Of a DNA stretch of 50,227 nucleotides, positions 40,188-47,906 are shown piece after piece; position 1 is the stretch's first letter, and each line of letters begins with the position of its first letter. The notes beneath the pieces were generated by a model. The model made no database searches. It was not told where the DNA came from and was given only the letters and a program-made list of their open reading frames with translations. Made by a program: the position numbers and the translations under genes. The stretch covers positions 1 through 50,227 of the forward strand of contig JBKCVM010000088.1 in NCBI GenBank assembly GCA_046317855.1. Direction: 5' to 3'. Origin of the DNA: CAIOHW01 sp046317855. GTDB lineage: Bacteria > Bdellovibrionota > UBA1018.

Positions 40188-40862
40188 TCAGTTTGAAGAG
40201 GGATCAGTAATTTCTGCCTGAAGTTGCTCCAAAAAGCGGCGCATGTGCTCGGCACGCCTGAGTCCCTCGGCTTGACCTGATCGGGTCCGCAACGTTTGTG
40301 CAACTTTGAAGAGTTTCACAAAAAAATGGTCCACCGTGTACTCAAGATCATCCAGAGGTCGGCGGTGTCCTAGCGGATCTTGAGGATGGTAAATAGTTCG
40401 CCCCAGCATTCCTCCGACCGAAAAGCAGCGAGCAATGCCAATTGCACCCAGTCCGTCGAGTCGGTCCGCGTCCTGCACAATGGCGGCTTCAATAGTGCGG
40501 GGTTCGATTTTGGCGCTGAAGCTATGGGCCTCGATTGCGTGTTCAATGTCGGCAAGGAGCTCGACCGGGTAACGATGAGTGGCTAAAAAGTCAGATGCCG
40601 CACTGGCAGAGAGTCGGGATGCCTGAGAGCGCCTTGGGTCATTTTTTGGCACATTGACCAGATCATGAAGCCAAGCGGCTGGCAGCACGACCTCCAAGCG
40701 CGCGCTTTCCTCGGAGCAGAGGCGTTTGGCAGTTTGAGCAACGCGCCGAAAGTGAGCAGGATCGTGAGCAGGGTCTTTTGTAGAGTTGAAGGTACTGGAC
40801 TCCAAAACTTTCTTTTCAAAGAGGGCTTCCCAATGGGTGAGATCCGACAGCGTCATAGACAT
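40188..40862 (-). CDS. HD-domain phosphohydrolase
   Basis: Metal-dependent HD hydrolase, 224 residues from ATG 40862 (ATG 40856 is two codons later). Motifs: HDPAHFRRVAQTAKRL (first His), PAAWLHDLVNVP (the HD pair) and QDADRLDGLGAIGIARC (last Asp). This pattern is that of the small YedJ/COG1418-like uncharacterised HD proteins, which act on nucleotides or phospho-compounds in the cytoplasm. Substrate cannot be told. Alone on the minus strand, convergent with the ChaN gene and divergent from the phosphopantetheinyl transferase gene, with an 80-base gap holding promoters of both. Confidence 0.85.
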   Translation of the reverse strand: MSMTLSDLTHWEALFEKKVLESSTFNSTKDPAHDPAHFRRVAQTAKRLCSEESARLEVVLPAAWLHDLVNVPKNDPRRSQASRLSASAASDFLATHRYPVELLADIEHAIEAHSFSAKIEPRTIEAAIVQDADRLDGLGAIGIARCFSVGGMLGRTIYHPQDPLGHRRPLDDLEYTVDHFFVKLFKVAQTLRTRSGQAEGLRRAEHMRRFLEQLQAEITDPSSN

Positions 40863-40942
40863 GGGATACCATTGAACTGGCTCATTTGTGTGGGTATGGT
40901 TGAGCATCAAGCCTTAAGCTTTCAGGAGCCAGTTTCACAGAG

Positions 40943-41629
40943 ATGTCGCGTCCGGCTGAGTATTCTCTTCAGGTTCTCTGGTTTTCGATCCTTGACCGCA
41001 AGGGTAAGGCCCGCACAGCCGGGCTTGCCGGAGTGAAGTGGCTTGGAGAGTGGCCACTGTCAGAGGATGTTTGTCTGCAGCTTTTGGATGACCCCATCGA
41101 ATGGGATTCCCTCAAGGCCCGTTATCGCCATCCTGGCAGACTCTCACAGTCCGTATTGGCCCGTTTTGCGGAGCTGGAGCTCAAGCGTCGGGGCGGAGTA
41201 GCCTGCAACGGGATGAGCTTTTCGAGAACGCATTCGCAACACTTGGCAGTAGTTCTGGGCTTTGAGGGCGAAAGCTGTGGTGTAGATCTTGAGGTGGGTG
41301 CTCAGACTGGGCGACCGCTGAGAGTGGCGCTTCGGTACCTTTCAGAACCTGAGAAAAAGCTCGTTGAGGTATCCGGGTTGAGTCCATGGGCAGTATGGTG
41401 CGCTAAAGAGGCGCTTTCAAAGGCTCTGGGTACCGGGTTGGAGGCGCCGATTGGGCGTTACGAGGTTCACTCTCTGGAATCGGGTGTAGTGGGATTCAAG
41501 AATTTTCCCGACTGGAGTGCGTGGGCTTGGGATTTGGGGGATGCGCACTTGGCTTTGTGCGTACCTTTTGGAGACCCTGCGCAGCCCGCAGGGGTGCTGC
41601 AGTGGTTTTTAGGTTGGTCCATTCGTTAA
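40943..41629 (+). CDS. 4'-phosphopantetheinyl transferase superfamily protein
   Basis: 228 residues. Transfers the phosphopantetheine arm from coenzyme A onto carrier proteins. Catalytic motifs are clear: CGVDLEV (the G-V-D-x-E metal site near 112) and WAVWCAKEALSKALGTGL (W-x-x-K-E-A-x-x-K, near 150), preceded by RYLSEPEKKL. Length and the N-terminal half-domain (SFSRTHSQHLAVVLG) fit the Sfp-type pseudo-dimer of ~220-240 residues. No polyketide, non-ribosomal peptide or fatty-acid carrier gene is in the window. The start is ATG at 40943; it converges with the receptor gene. Confidence 0.88.
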   Translation: MSRPAEYSLQVLWFSILDRKGKARTAGLAGVKWLGEWPLSEDVCLQLLDDPIEWDSLKARYRHPGRLSQSVLARFAELELKRRGGVACNGMSFSRTHSQHLAVVLGFEGESCGVDLEVGAQTGRPLRVALRYLSEPEKKLVEVSGLSPWAVWCAKEALSKALGTGLEAPIGRYEVHSLESGVVGFKNFPDWSAWAWDLGDAHLALCVPFGDPAQPAGVLQWFLGWSIR

Positions 41630-41679
41630 CTGCCCGAGCAGCCTGCACCCACCTGCAAAGGGATTTGGGAGCGGTCAGT

Positions 41680-43689
41680 TTATAGCCTGGCCTGCACCCC
41701 CACCACCACATTCCTTCCCGCCAACGGAGCCAAGTCCTTCACAAACGATACATGATTCCTGCCGTCGACATTCAGGGCATTCTGTAGCTTAGCCGTAATC
41801 CGTGCCGCACCAAAGCCTGTGGTGAACGGAAAGTCTGCCCCCACATTGATCATCGTATAAGCCGAAGTCGGCGTCTCGTTGGGTGCCACAAATCCCTGTG
41901 CCTCCGACCGTGCAATCTCAATCTCAGCTCCCCAAGAGTTGCCTCGAAATGCAAGTCCCACCGTCTCGCGCACCGGAGTGATTCGCGGAAGATGAGTCTC
42001 ATTCGTGCGATCTCGGCCCCGCACTAGGTCGAGCCTTGCCTCCAGCTCCCAGGCTCCATCCCAAAGCGTCCAGGGCAGGCGCTGCGTGTGCTCAAGCTCC
42101 GCTCCATAAAGGACCGCAGAGACAGATCTAAATTCAAACTCAGGGAGACTATCGTCCGGGTCGAGTTCGCCGTTCGGGATTAGCGCAATAAAGCGCGTGA
42201 AATCCTGAACAAACACGGTGGCCCTTCCTTGTCCTGATTCTGTTTTTCTGCGGACCGAAAATTCTAGCGATTTTCCGATCTCAGGCCTGAGCGCAGCATC
42301 GCCTTTCTCAAAACTTCCAGTGGCAATGTGCGGGCCATCTGCAAAAAGTTCCTGATAATTTGGCGCACGTTCCGTAAACGTTGTGTTCACTCCTAGCCAA
42401 ACTGTATCCGTCAGCCGGTAAAGCGTTCCCGCGGCAAGGCTTGGGGCCACAAAATCGCGACTGATTGATGATTCTTTGGTCACTCGAGAGAGCTCAGCAC
42501 GAGCGCCAAAAGTGGGAGTGAAGTCACCTGCTTGAATTTCTTCGTAGGCAAACACTGCTCCCTGGGAGTTCAATGTCGAAGGCAAGAATGCTTCTCTTCC
42601 GACTGCTGTAAAGCCAAAGAGCTGAGCCTGAACGCCCAGTATTCCCTGTATCGGCACCCTGCCCAATCTCACTGCGCGATGCTTTAAGTCTGCTCTGGCC
42701 TCAGCTCCGCGGTTCCGAAAGGTGGTTCCCACCGCTGAGCCTTCCATTTCAGTATGCTTGTAGTACGAAACTGCGCCAGCCACTCTTCCGGATTCAATCC
42801 AGCCGTCTGACTTGAATTCCCCAGCAAAATCCATTCGGCTTCGAGTGAGGTCAATGGTGACATCTTCACTCTTGACGACACCGTAGTCGGTGTTGAAGTT
42901 CGAAAAAGACGCCCCAAAATACCCCCTTTCGCCGATTTGTGAGAGTCCCAGTGCCCCCTCAAACGATTGGCTCTGGCTGTTGGTGACCGTCCTCAACGGA
43001 GTTTGGTAGTTCTCCGAGCCACGAACAATCGAATCCAAATGGTAGGCCCAACGACCACTGCTTGAGTTCACGAGCAACCCCAGCGATCTTCCTTGATCTA
43101 CGCTCGAAAAGCGTGAATCCAACCGGATCTTCGAGTCATAGTTGAGTCGAGTGGGGATTCTCGAGCTCGTCGTATTCACGACGCCGCCAATCGCACTGCT
43201 TCCGTAGAGCAGCGCTGCTGATCCTCGAATGATTTCCACTCGGTCAATCAAAAGGGGGTCCATCGCGATGGCGTGGTCCACGCTGGTTGCTGAGGCGTCG
43301 AGCGTTCCAATGCCCCCCTGAAGAATTCGAACCCGCTCGCCCTCCAGTCCACGGATCACAGGTCGACTGGCGTTAGGTCCGTACTGGGTGGAGCTCACTC
43401 CAGTTTCGCGTGCAAGTGTTTCTCCTAGAGTGGATTGGCGCTTTTTGTCGAGCTTTCTGCCTGAAACTTCGCTGACTGTTGGAAGAAACTCATGCACTGA
43501 GGAGCGTTGGTCTCCTGTTACTCCCAATACCGTGATTTCTGGAATCGCTACTTCTGATTGGTTTTCAGCGTGTGCGCTTGAGTGGCTCAATACCGCGAGC
43601 CCCAGCAAGACCTGCCCAAAGGCTTGCCCGAATGTGATCACGAACGGCGTGACGCTAGCCCGAAATGAAATAGATCGTGTTGATTGCAT
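41680..43689 (-). CDS. TonB-dependent outer-membrane receptor, ZnuD-like
   Basis: 669 residues from the ATG at 43689. Signal sequence followed by a TonB box-like stretch (VAIPEITVLG), a plug domain (LGETLARETGVSSTQYGPNA, RPVIRGLEGERVRILQGGIG, AIAMDPLLIDRVEIIRGSAA, LLYGSSAIGGVVN) and a barrel ending in a strand with final Leu (VVVGVQARL). The ASRPVIRGLEGERVRIL and SVDHA-(I/V)-x-(M/I)-(D/E)P segments match the ZnuD zinc receptor family from memory. Zinc uptake is supported by the neighbourhood (Zur, cysteine-free ribosomal proteins, COG0523). It follows a TonB gene with a 36-base gap; a 6-bp-arm palindrome (43682-43700) spans its start. Copper or other metal substrates remain possible. Confidence 0.85.
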   Translation of the reverse strand: MQSTRSISFRASVTPFVITFGQAFGQVLLGLAVLSHSSAHAENQSEVAIPEITVLGVTGDQRSSVHEFLPTVSEVSGRKLDKKRQSTLGETLARETGVSSTQYGPNASRPVIRGLEGERVRILQGGIGTLDASATSVDHAIAMDPLLIDRVEIIRGSAALLYGSSAIGGVVNTTSSRIPTRLNYDSKIRLDSRFSSVDQGRSLGLLVNSSSGRWAYHLDSIVRGSENYQTPLRTVTNSQSQSFEGALGLSQIGERGYFGASFSNFNTDYGVVKSEDVTIDLTRSRMDFAGEFKSDGWIESGRVAGAVSYYKHTEMEGSAVGTTFRNRGAEARADLKHRAVRLGRVPIQGILGVQAQLFGFTAVGREAFLPSTLNSQGAVFAYEEIQAGDFTPTFGARAELSRVTKESSISRDFVAPSLAAGTLYRLTDTVWLGVNTTFTERAPNYQELFADGPHIATGSFEKGDAALRPEIGKSLEFSVRRKTESGQGRATVFVQDFTRFIALIPNGELDPDDSLPEFEFRSVSAVLYGAELEHTQRLPWTLWDGAWELEARLDLVRGRDRTNETHLPRITPVRETVGLAFRGNSWGAEIEIARSEAQGFVAPNETPTSAYTMINVGADFPFTTGFGAARITAKLQNALNVDGRNHVSFVKDLAPLAGRNVVVGVQARL

Positions 43690-43725
43690 TTTGCGCAATC
43701 TAGCCCTCAAAAATGCAAAATCAAG

Positions 43726-44382
43726 CTACTGTTCTGTTTTGTATGAAAGAGTCACCGGGAGTCGGATGCTCCGTGCCCAGAGGCTGGGGAGGGGGGCGAG
43801 TTTTCCGATCCTTGCTGCCGCCTCGAGGGTCGCACGATTGAGAGCCAGAAAGTGCGAGGGGCGAGTGATTTCATACGACTGGATCGTTCCATCGGTTGCG
43901 ATGACGAGGGTCAGTGTCACTTTGCCTTCTTCTTCACGCAGCAGGGATTCTCGAGGATATTTTTTAACCGCATCCAGGCGCTGTAAGACTGTCAAAATGT
44001 AGCGGCTTTTTTCATCAAGAGGCGCACCCCCTCTGCCCCCCGAAGCCAGACTCTGCGAAAATTCTTCGTTCAGTTCAATCAGCCCGGTATCTCCTGGTGC
44101 TGGTTCTGGAGTAGAAGTCCCTGCGTTGGCGGTCTTTAGATCCTGGCTTGATCCAGTGTGGTCAGGTTCAGAACGGGGCGTGCGTTTTTTTACTTTTTGG
44201 TTTTCCCGATGGAAATGAAGACTTCCATGGTGCCCGTCGCCAGGCTCTCCCAGTTCAACCGTTCCGTCAAACCAGCGGACAGTGTGGTTCTCTTCTTCAT
44301 GTCCAGGGCCCAAAATAAAAACGAGCGCAACGTGGATCATTAAGCTTAGAAAAATTGGATGTCGAAAGAACCCGGGGCGCAT
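43726..44382 (-). CDS. TonB energy transducer with His-rich linker
   Basis: 218 residues. N-terminal membrane anchor (IFLSLMIHVALVFILG, with SLMIH-type His in the TonB helix), a periplasmic linker including GDGHHGSLHFHREN (His-rich), and a TonB C-terminal domain (LDAVKKYPRESLLREEEGKV, TLTLVIATDGTIQSYEI, FLALNRATLEAAARI). TonB carries the proton-motive-force energy, via ExbB/ExbD, to outer-membrane receptors. It sits directly upstream of the ZnuD-like receptor on the same strand, so it is probably its dedicated partner. His-rich linkers in this setting may bind zinc; that is a guess. Confidence 0.85.
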   Translation of the reverse strand: MRPGFFRHPIFLSLMIHVALVFILGPGHEEENHTVRWFDGTVELGEPGDGHHGSLHFHRENQKVKKRTPRSEPDHTGSSQDLKTANAGTSTPEPAPGDTGLIELNEEFSQSLASGGRGGAPLDEKSRYILTVLQRLDAVKKYPRESLLREEEGKVTLTLVIATDGTIQSYEITRPSHFLALNRATLEAAARIGKLAPLPSLWARSIRLPVTLSYKTEQ

Positions 44383-44435
44383 GACTCCGGCAATCTACGG
44401 GAAGACGACGCGGGCGTCTAGCATCTGGCTGGCAG

Positions 44436-44460
44436 AGCTGTCAGGCAGCTGACCGTCAGC
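44436..44460 (-). promoter_or_regulatory. Two overlapping dyads before tonB
   Basis: AGCTG-5-CAGCT (44436-44450) and GCTGAC-1-GTCAGC (44448-44460) share three bases, so in RNA only one hairpin can form at once. They lie in the 93-base gap between mepA and the tonB start (44382). This could be an operator or an attenuator-like switch, or coincidence. No AT-rich Zur-like box is visible here. Confidence 0.3.
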
Positions 44461-44475
44461 AACGAGCCCTTGGAG

Positions 44476-45342
44476 CTAGATCAGGTGAAGGCAAGCTTGA
44501 GGGAGTTCTGGCATCACTGGATTTTCTTGCCGGTACAGACTTTTCTTCTCCTCTGCACGTGCCTCAGCGCTCCACCACCAGTCGAGCGTAGCGTCGCAGC
44601 CATTTCCGGGCGGAATGGGTTCTCCATCTACGCACGACGAGCTTCCCTCCGGACATTTGAGTCTCAGATGGAAGTGACGGTCGTGTCCAAACCAAGGACG
44701 AATTTTGCCGATCCAACCCTCTGAGGGCACCCTGCTGCAGAGAGCTTTCTTGATAGCAAAATGAACCAGAATCCGGTCGACTCGTTCGTTCTCTGCCATG
44801 CGCTTGAGCACGCGGATCTGCGCGTCTCCAAAGGTGTTGGACACCTCGAGCTTTGCTTTGTCGACCATGCTGGGAGGAGGTCCTGTCAGACCCTTTTTGC
44901 GCCAAAAGTAGATATCCGCATCCAGTCCCGTCTGGTGGCTGGCGTGGGCCGAAAGGGTGGGGCCGCCGCGAGCCTGGCTCAAGTCTCCAATGAAAAGTGG
45001 GGGTTCCCCCGAGGCGGCAAGCTCAGCTCCTAGTGATCGGATGAGCCTTACAAGCTCTGGGTGGCCAAAGTTTCTACGCCGTTCGGGCCGGGCAAGCCTG
45101 AAGCCTGCGCCCTTGATTGGGAGCATGAGAGCCCCCGTGAGGCAGCCTGCAGTCGGGGTTCCGATGACTTGGGCCCCCTGAGGAGCTGGGGCAGGGCCTC
45201 GTACCTGTGACCAGGGGTTCTTTGACTTTGTAGGAGTAGGGGGCCGAGGAGCAGCCTGAGAGGCAAAGCAAAAGCTGTGAGCCTGGGCAACCAAAAGGGC
45301 CAGGCTCACAAAAGCTGCTCTAGAGTGAAGACTTCGGACCAA
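44476..45342 (-). CDS. mepA: Penicillin-insensitive murein endopeptidase MepA (M74)
   Basis: Periplasmic zinc endopeptidase that cuts D-Ala-meso-DAP cross-links in peptidoglycan. 288 residues; TTG start immediately after the L32 stop (a GTG 11 codons later is an alternative). Hydrophobic signal region ~10-26. MepA signatures: GCLTGALMLP, IGDLSQARGGPTLSAHASHQ followed by TGLDADIYFW (the HxSHQxGxDxD zinc site) and PWFGHDRHFHLRLKCP (second zinc His pair). Length matches the family (~270-290). Adjacent to rpmF in the same direction, so co-transcribed with L32. Confidence 0.93.
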   Translation of the reverse strand: MVRSLHSRAAFVSLALLVAQAHSFCFASQAAPRPPTPTKSKNPWSQVRGPAPAPQGAQVIGTPTAGCLTGALMLPIKGAGFRLARPERRRNFGHPELVRLIRSLGAELAASGEPPLFIGDLSQARGGPTLSAHASHQTGLDADIYFWRKKGLTGPPPSMVDKAKLEVSNTFGDAQIRVLKRMAENERVDRILVHFAIKKALCSRVPSEGWIGKIRPWFGHDRHFHLRLKCPEGSSSCVDGEPIPPGNGCDATLDWWWSAEARAEEKKSLYRQENPVMPELPQACLHLI

Positions 45343-45564
45343 TCAGGCCTTGGCGCCGGAGCTTTGTGAAGTCTTGCGTGTCTCTTTGGCGCGCTTTTTC
45401 TCGGCGACGTAACTGTCGATCGTTGCCAGGGTGACGCGGTGTGGTCGGGTTACTTCGCCAGTTGTGGGCGAAGTGGTCAGCTCGACGTGATCGAGGCGGT
45501 AAACCGGAGAAAAGCGGCGCATGTTCCGGCGGCTTTTAGAAATTTTCTTTTTTGGTGTTGCCAT
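45343..45564 (-). CDS. rpmF: 50S ribosomal protein L32, cysteine-free
   Basis: 73 residues. N-terminal MATPKKKISKSRRNMRR matches L32 well. The normal zinc ribbon (C-x2-C ... C-x2-C around G-E and PHRVC) is present in shape, TSPTTGEVTRPHRVTLATID, but every Cys is replaced (Thr/Ser/Asp), so it cannot bind zinc. A short Lys/Ser-rich tail follows. Ribosomes that use this L32 would need one zinc atom less. It abuts mepA without a gap. I do not see the usual plsX or fabH neighbour. Confidence 0.9.
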   Translation of the reverse strand: MATPKKKISKSRRNMRRFSPVYRLDHVELTTSPTTGEVTRPHRVTLATIDSYVAEKKRAKETRKTSQSSGAKA

Positions 45565-45671
45565 CTTGAAATCCTCAAACTTTTGAAGACCCGTGGATAA
45601 CAGGGAAGCTCGGGCCGGTCAAGAAATGGGTCGGGGCGCAGCAAATCTCAAGTGAAACCGGGAGTGCGCCG

Positions 45672-46100
45672 ATGAGTCGGTTACTGATGTTCCGTTCTTT
45701 ACTAAGAACCGTTGCTCTTAGAATCGGCCTGGTCTTCGTCCTGGTCTTTGTCCTGGTACAGGGCGGAGCCTTGGTGGCCGCCTTTGGGCTCGCTTCAATG
45801 CCGCGCACGCCCGAAACGACCGCTGCCTGGAATCTACTTGCCGTGGGCTTAGGCACTCTCTACGGGGCCTTTTTGATTTCAGCCCTGTTTCTGGTCTTGC
45901 CGCTAATGAAGTTGGCACGTCGGATTCGCCAGTTCTTGAGCTGGAAAGACTGGGTGCTGAGGGAGCTTCCGCAGATCATTGCAGTGCTCACGACCCTGCT
46001 GCCGCCCTTGGTTGCAGCGGTGAAGGCGGCATTGAAAGGGGACGGGGGGGATCAGGGCGCTTCTACTGCCGGACAGAAGCCTGAGCAGCCACCCACCTGA
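45672..46100 (+). CDS. Small membrane protein, unknown
   Basis: 142 residues with three probable membrane segments: ~16-40 (LRIGLVFVLVFVLVQGGALV), ~55-80 (LLAVGLGTLYGAFLISALFL) and ~100-120 (IIAVLTTLLPPLVAAVKAAL). A short polar C-terminus (GDGGDQGASTAGQKPEQPP) follows. No family recognised. It stands alone, divergent from rpmF with a 107-base gap and convergent with the Zur gene. A link to zinc cannot be shown. Confidence 0.6.
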   Translation: MSRLLMFRSLLRTVALRIGLVFVLVFVLVQGGALVAAFGLASMPRTPETTAAWNLLAVGLGTLYGAFLISALFLVLPLMKLARRIRQFLSWKDWVLRELPQIIAVLTTLLPPLVAAVKAALKGDGGDQGASTAGQKPEQPPT

Positions 46101-46217
46101 ACTGATCCCTAATTGAGCAAATGCTCTGGATCTATGCGGGTTTCCATAACCTCGATCCCATAGATCAGGGAGCATAGGGGCCGGGGGTCTGGGGGCAGTT
46201 CAGTTGGGAGAGTGCTA

Positions 46218-46667
46218 TCAAGCGTCACTGCACCTCTTGCACACTCCGAAGAACTCCAGGCTGTGCGACACGTTCACATAGCCCATTGAGCGCACCGAGT
46301 TGATCAGCCCTTTGGGGATGCACTCCTCGACATTCTCCACTTTGCGACACCGTTTGCAGATCACGTGGTGATGGTGGTGCTCGTCAGCAGAATACTCGTA
46401 GCGTGAGGTGCTATCGCCGAATTCACAGCGGCGCACGAGCCCGATTTCCTCGAACGCCGTCAGACAGCGATAGATCGTCACTCGATCTAGATCCTTAGAT
46501 CCTGCGATGGATCTGATCTCGTCCACACTAAAAGGACCGTGATCCGCGATCAATGCTTTCAAGATCGATATACGAGGCTGCGTTAGGCGCAGAGATGCCC
46601 GCTCCAGCGCCGCGAATGCGCGTTTCAATTCCTCGTTCTGCGTTTTTCTGCTGTTCTTAGGTTCCAA
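46218..46667 (-). CDS. Fur/Zur-family transcriptional regulator
   Basis: 149 residues: N-terminal winged HTH (LRLTQPRISILKALIADHGP, then VDEIRSIAGSKDLDRVTIYR) and a C-terminal dimerisation/metal domain with HHHHHV and the structural zinc pairs CKRC and CKRC (x2). This is a FUR-family protein; zinc-responsive Zur is preferred over Fur because it is divergent from an operon of zinc-free ribosomal proteins and a COG0523 gene, both classical Zur targets. The 86 bases up to the long palindrome at 46754 hold the divergent promoters. As a repressor with zinc bound it would occupy the palindrome and may also control itself. Confidence 0.85.
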   Translation of the reverse strand: MEPKNSRKTQNEELKRAFAALERASLRLTQPRISILKALIADHGPFSVDEIRSIAGSKDLDRVTIYRCLTAFEEIGLVRRCEFGDSTSRYEYSADEHHHHHVICKRCRKVENVEECIPKGLINSVRSMGYVNVSHSLEFFGVCKRCSDA

Positions 46668-46753
46668 GCGCCTCTTTTTTACTGCACTGGAGCTGTTTCA
46701 GAAAGTTGATTCGTTATCTCCACAATGGATTTCAGCGCGAGGTGGCTTTTGAT

Positions 46754-46807
46754 TTGACTCTTGCAACTTTGTTGCATTAGTAACTGCAGCAAAGTTGCAA
46801 GAGTCAA
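46754..46807 (+). promoter_or_regulatory. Long palindrome, candidate Zur operator
   Basis: Arms of 23 bases (46754-46776 and 46785-46807) with one mismatch, around an 8-base spacer (TTAGTAAC). The arms hold the core TTGCAACTTTG and its complement CAAAGTTGCAA. The right arm ends right at the ribosome-binding site AAAGGAGG (46806-46813) of the L31 gene. As DNA it may bind one or two Zur dimers; as RNA it would form a strong hairpin next to the ribosome site. Confidence 0.7.
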
Positions 46808-46820
46808 AGGAGGCTCGCAC

Positions 46821-47081
46821 ATGAAGCAAGGCATTCACCCAGTCTACCGCGAGGTCATTTATCGAGATGTGTCTAGCGGCTACTCTTTTCTCACTCGATC
46901 CACTGCCCAGGCCAAGGAAAACGCAGTTTGGGAAGATGGACAGGAGTATCCTGTCGTGAAGGTGGAAGTTTCCAGCGCCTCACACCCGTTCTTTACCGGA
47001 AAAGAGCGTTTGCTCGATACCGAAGGACGCGTGGAAAGGTTTAAGAGGAGGTATGCCAACGCATCGAAGAAGGAGAAGTGA
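46821..47081 (+). CDS. rpmE: 50S ribosomal protein L31 type B (zinc-free paralogue)
   Basis: 86 residues starting at the ATG after AAAGGAGG; MKQGIHPVYREVIYRDVSSG and the HPFFTGKERLLDTEGRVERF block are typical of L31 type B (RpmE2). There is no cysteine, so the zinc site of the L31 A type is absent. Under zinc shortage type B L31 replaces type A and frees its zinc. First gene of the Zur-linked operon, 2 bases ahead of L33. An upstream ATG-like frame at 46761 lies inside the palindrome and is unlikely to be used. Confidence 0.95.
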   Translation: MKQGIHPVYREVIYRDVSSGYSFLTRSTAQAKENAVWEDGQEYPVVKVEVSSASHPFFTGKERLLDTEGRVERFKRRYANASKKEK

Positions 47082-47083
47082 TC

Positions 47084-47233
47084 ATGCGCGAGAAGGTAAA
47101 ACTCACGTCGACCGCGGGCTCTGGTTACGCCTACTACACAGCCGATACGCTCCAATTCATGGAGTATGACCCGAAGGTCAGGAAGCACGTGCTTTTCGTG
47201 GAAAGTAAGCTACCGAGTCACAGTAAAGAGTAA
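47084..47233 (+). CDS. rpmG: 50S ribosomal protein L33 (zinc-free paralogue)
   Basis: 49 residues, ATG after AGGAGAAG, 2 bases after L31. MREKVKLTSTAGSGYAYYTA and YDPKVRKHVLFVESKL match L33. The Cys pairs that bind zinc in the C+ form are absent, so this is the C- paralogue. Ends in TAA; L24 follows after 15 bases. Confidence 0.92.
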   Translation: MREKVKLTSTAGSGYAYYTADTLQFMEYDPKVRKHVLFVESKLPSHSKE

Positions 47234-47248
47234 GCGAAAGAGGAAGTT

Positions 47249-47602
47249 ATGGTTCATCAAAGTCAGGTAAAAACCCGCCTGAGGGTCGGGGACCTGGTGG
47301 AAGTGATCGCAGGCAAAGACAAGGGAAAGCGTGGAAAGATCATTCGCCTCCGGAAAAAAGAGAATCGCGCCATCGTAGAGGGCGTTCAACGCCTGAAGCG
47401 GCATCTCAAGCCTTCTCAAAAGAATCCGCAGGGCGGAATTGAGGCTATCGAAAGCGCAATTCATCTGTCCAATGTCATGATCGTGGATCCAAAGACCAAC
47501 CGCCCGACCCGAATTGGAGTAAAGGTGCTCAATACTCCTGACGGAAACAAGACAACGGTTCGCATCTCCAAGTCTTCTGGAGAGGCGCTCGACCCAAAGT
47601 AG
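47249..47602 (+). CDS. rplX: 50S ribosomal protein L24 paralogue (no zinc ribbon)
   Basis: 117 residues. KOW motif VGDLVEVIAGKDKGKRGKII, then VEGVQRLKRHLKPSQKNPQG and VMIVDPKTNRPTRIGVKVL identify L24. In some bacteria the end of L24 carries four Cys that bind zinc (C-x2-C ... C-x2-C); here it has none (RISKSSGEALDPK). L24 is normally in the large ribosomal operon between L14 and L5, so this copy in a Zur-linked operon is most simply a zinc-free spare for a C+ L24 elsewhere; this is an inference that needs the rest of the genome. Confidence 0.88.
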   Translation: MVHQSQVKTRLRVGDLVEVIAGKDKGKRGKIIRLRKKENRAIVEGVQRLKRHLKPSQKNPQGGIEAIESAIHLSNVMIVDPKTNRPTRIGVKVLNTPDGNKTTVRISKSSGEALDPK

Positions 47603-47615
47603 GAGTAAAAGTCTC

Positions 47616-47906
47616 ATGGCAAGAAAATGTGAGTTCACTGGCAAAGGTCCTGCTACCGGCAACCAAGTTAGCCATTCCAATATTAAGACCCGGACTCGTT
47701 GGTTACCGAACCTCAAGGACAAGAAGTACACGATCCCAGAACTGGGAGAGACGCTACGGCTTCGGCTTTCGACACGGGCTATTCGAACAATCGACAAGCA
47801 GGGAGGAATCTCAAACGCTATCCGACAAGCGAAGCTTGCGGATTTATCTCCTCGGCTTCAGTCCATTCAAATCCGCTTAAGAAAGAAGGCTAAAGCTGTT
47901 CAATGA
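47616..47906 (+). CDS. rpmB: 50S ribosomal protein L28
   Basis: 96 residues. MARKCEFTGKGPATGNQVSH, then RTRWLPNLKDKKYTIPELGE are L28. It has only one Cys (position 5), so it is the zinc-free L28 type. The C-terminal part (LRLSTRAIRTIDKQGGISNA) fits the family; the charged tail of ~20 residues is longer than in Escherichia coli L28. Overlaps the S18 gene by ATGA. Confidence 0.92.
   Translation: MARKCEFTGKGPATGNQVSHSNIKTRTRWLPNLKDKKYTIPELGETLRLRLSTRAIRTIDKQGGISNAIRQAKLADLSPRLQSIQIRLRKKAKAVQ

Noticed and set aside
46097..46203. CTGAACTG ... CAGTTCAG inverted repeat downstream of the small membrane protein
   Set aside because: The eight-base arms are about 90 bases apart, with no further structure or mobile-element features.
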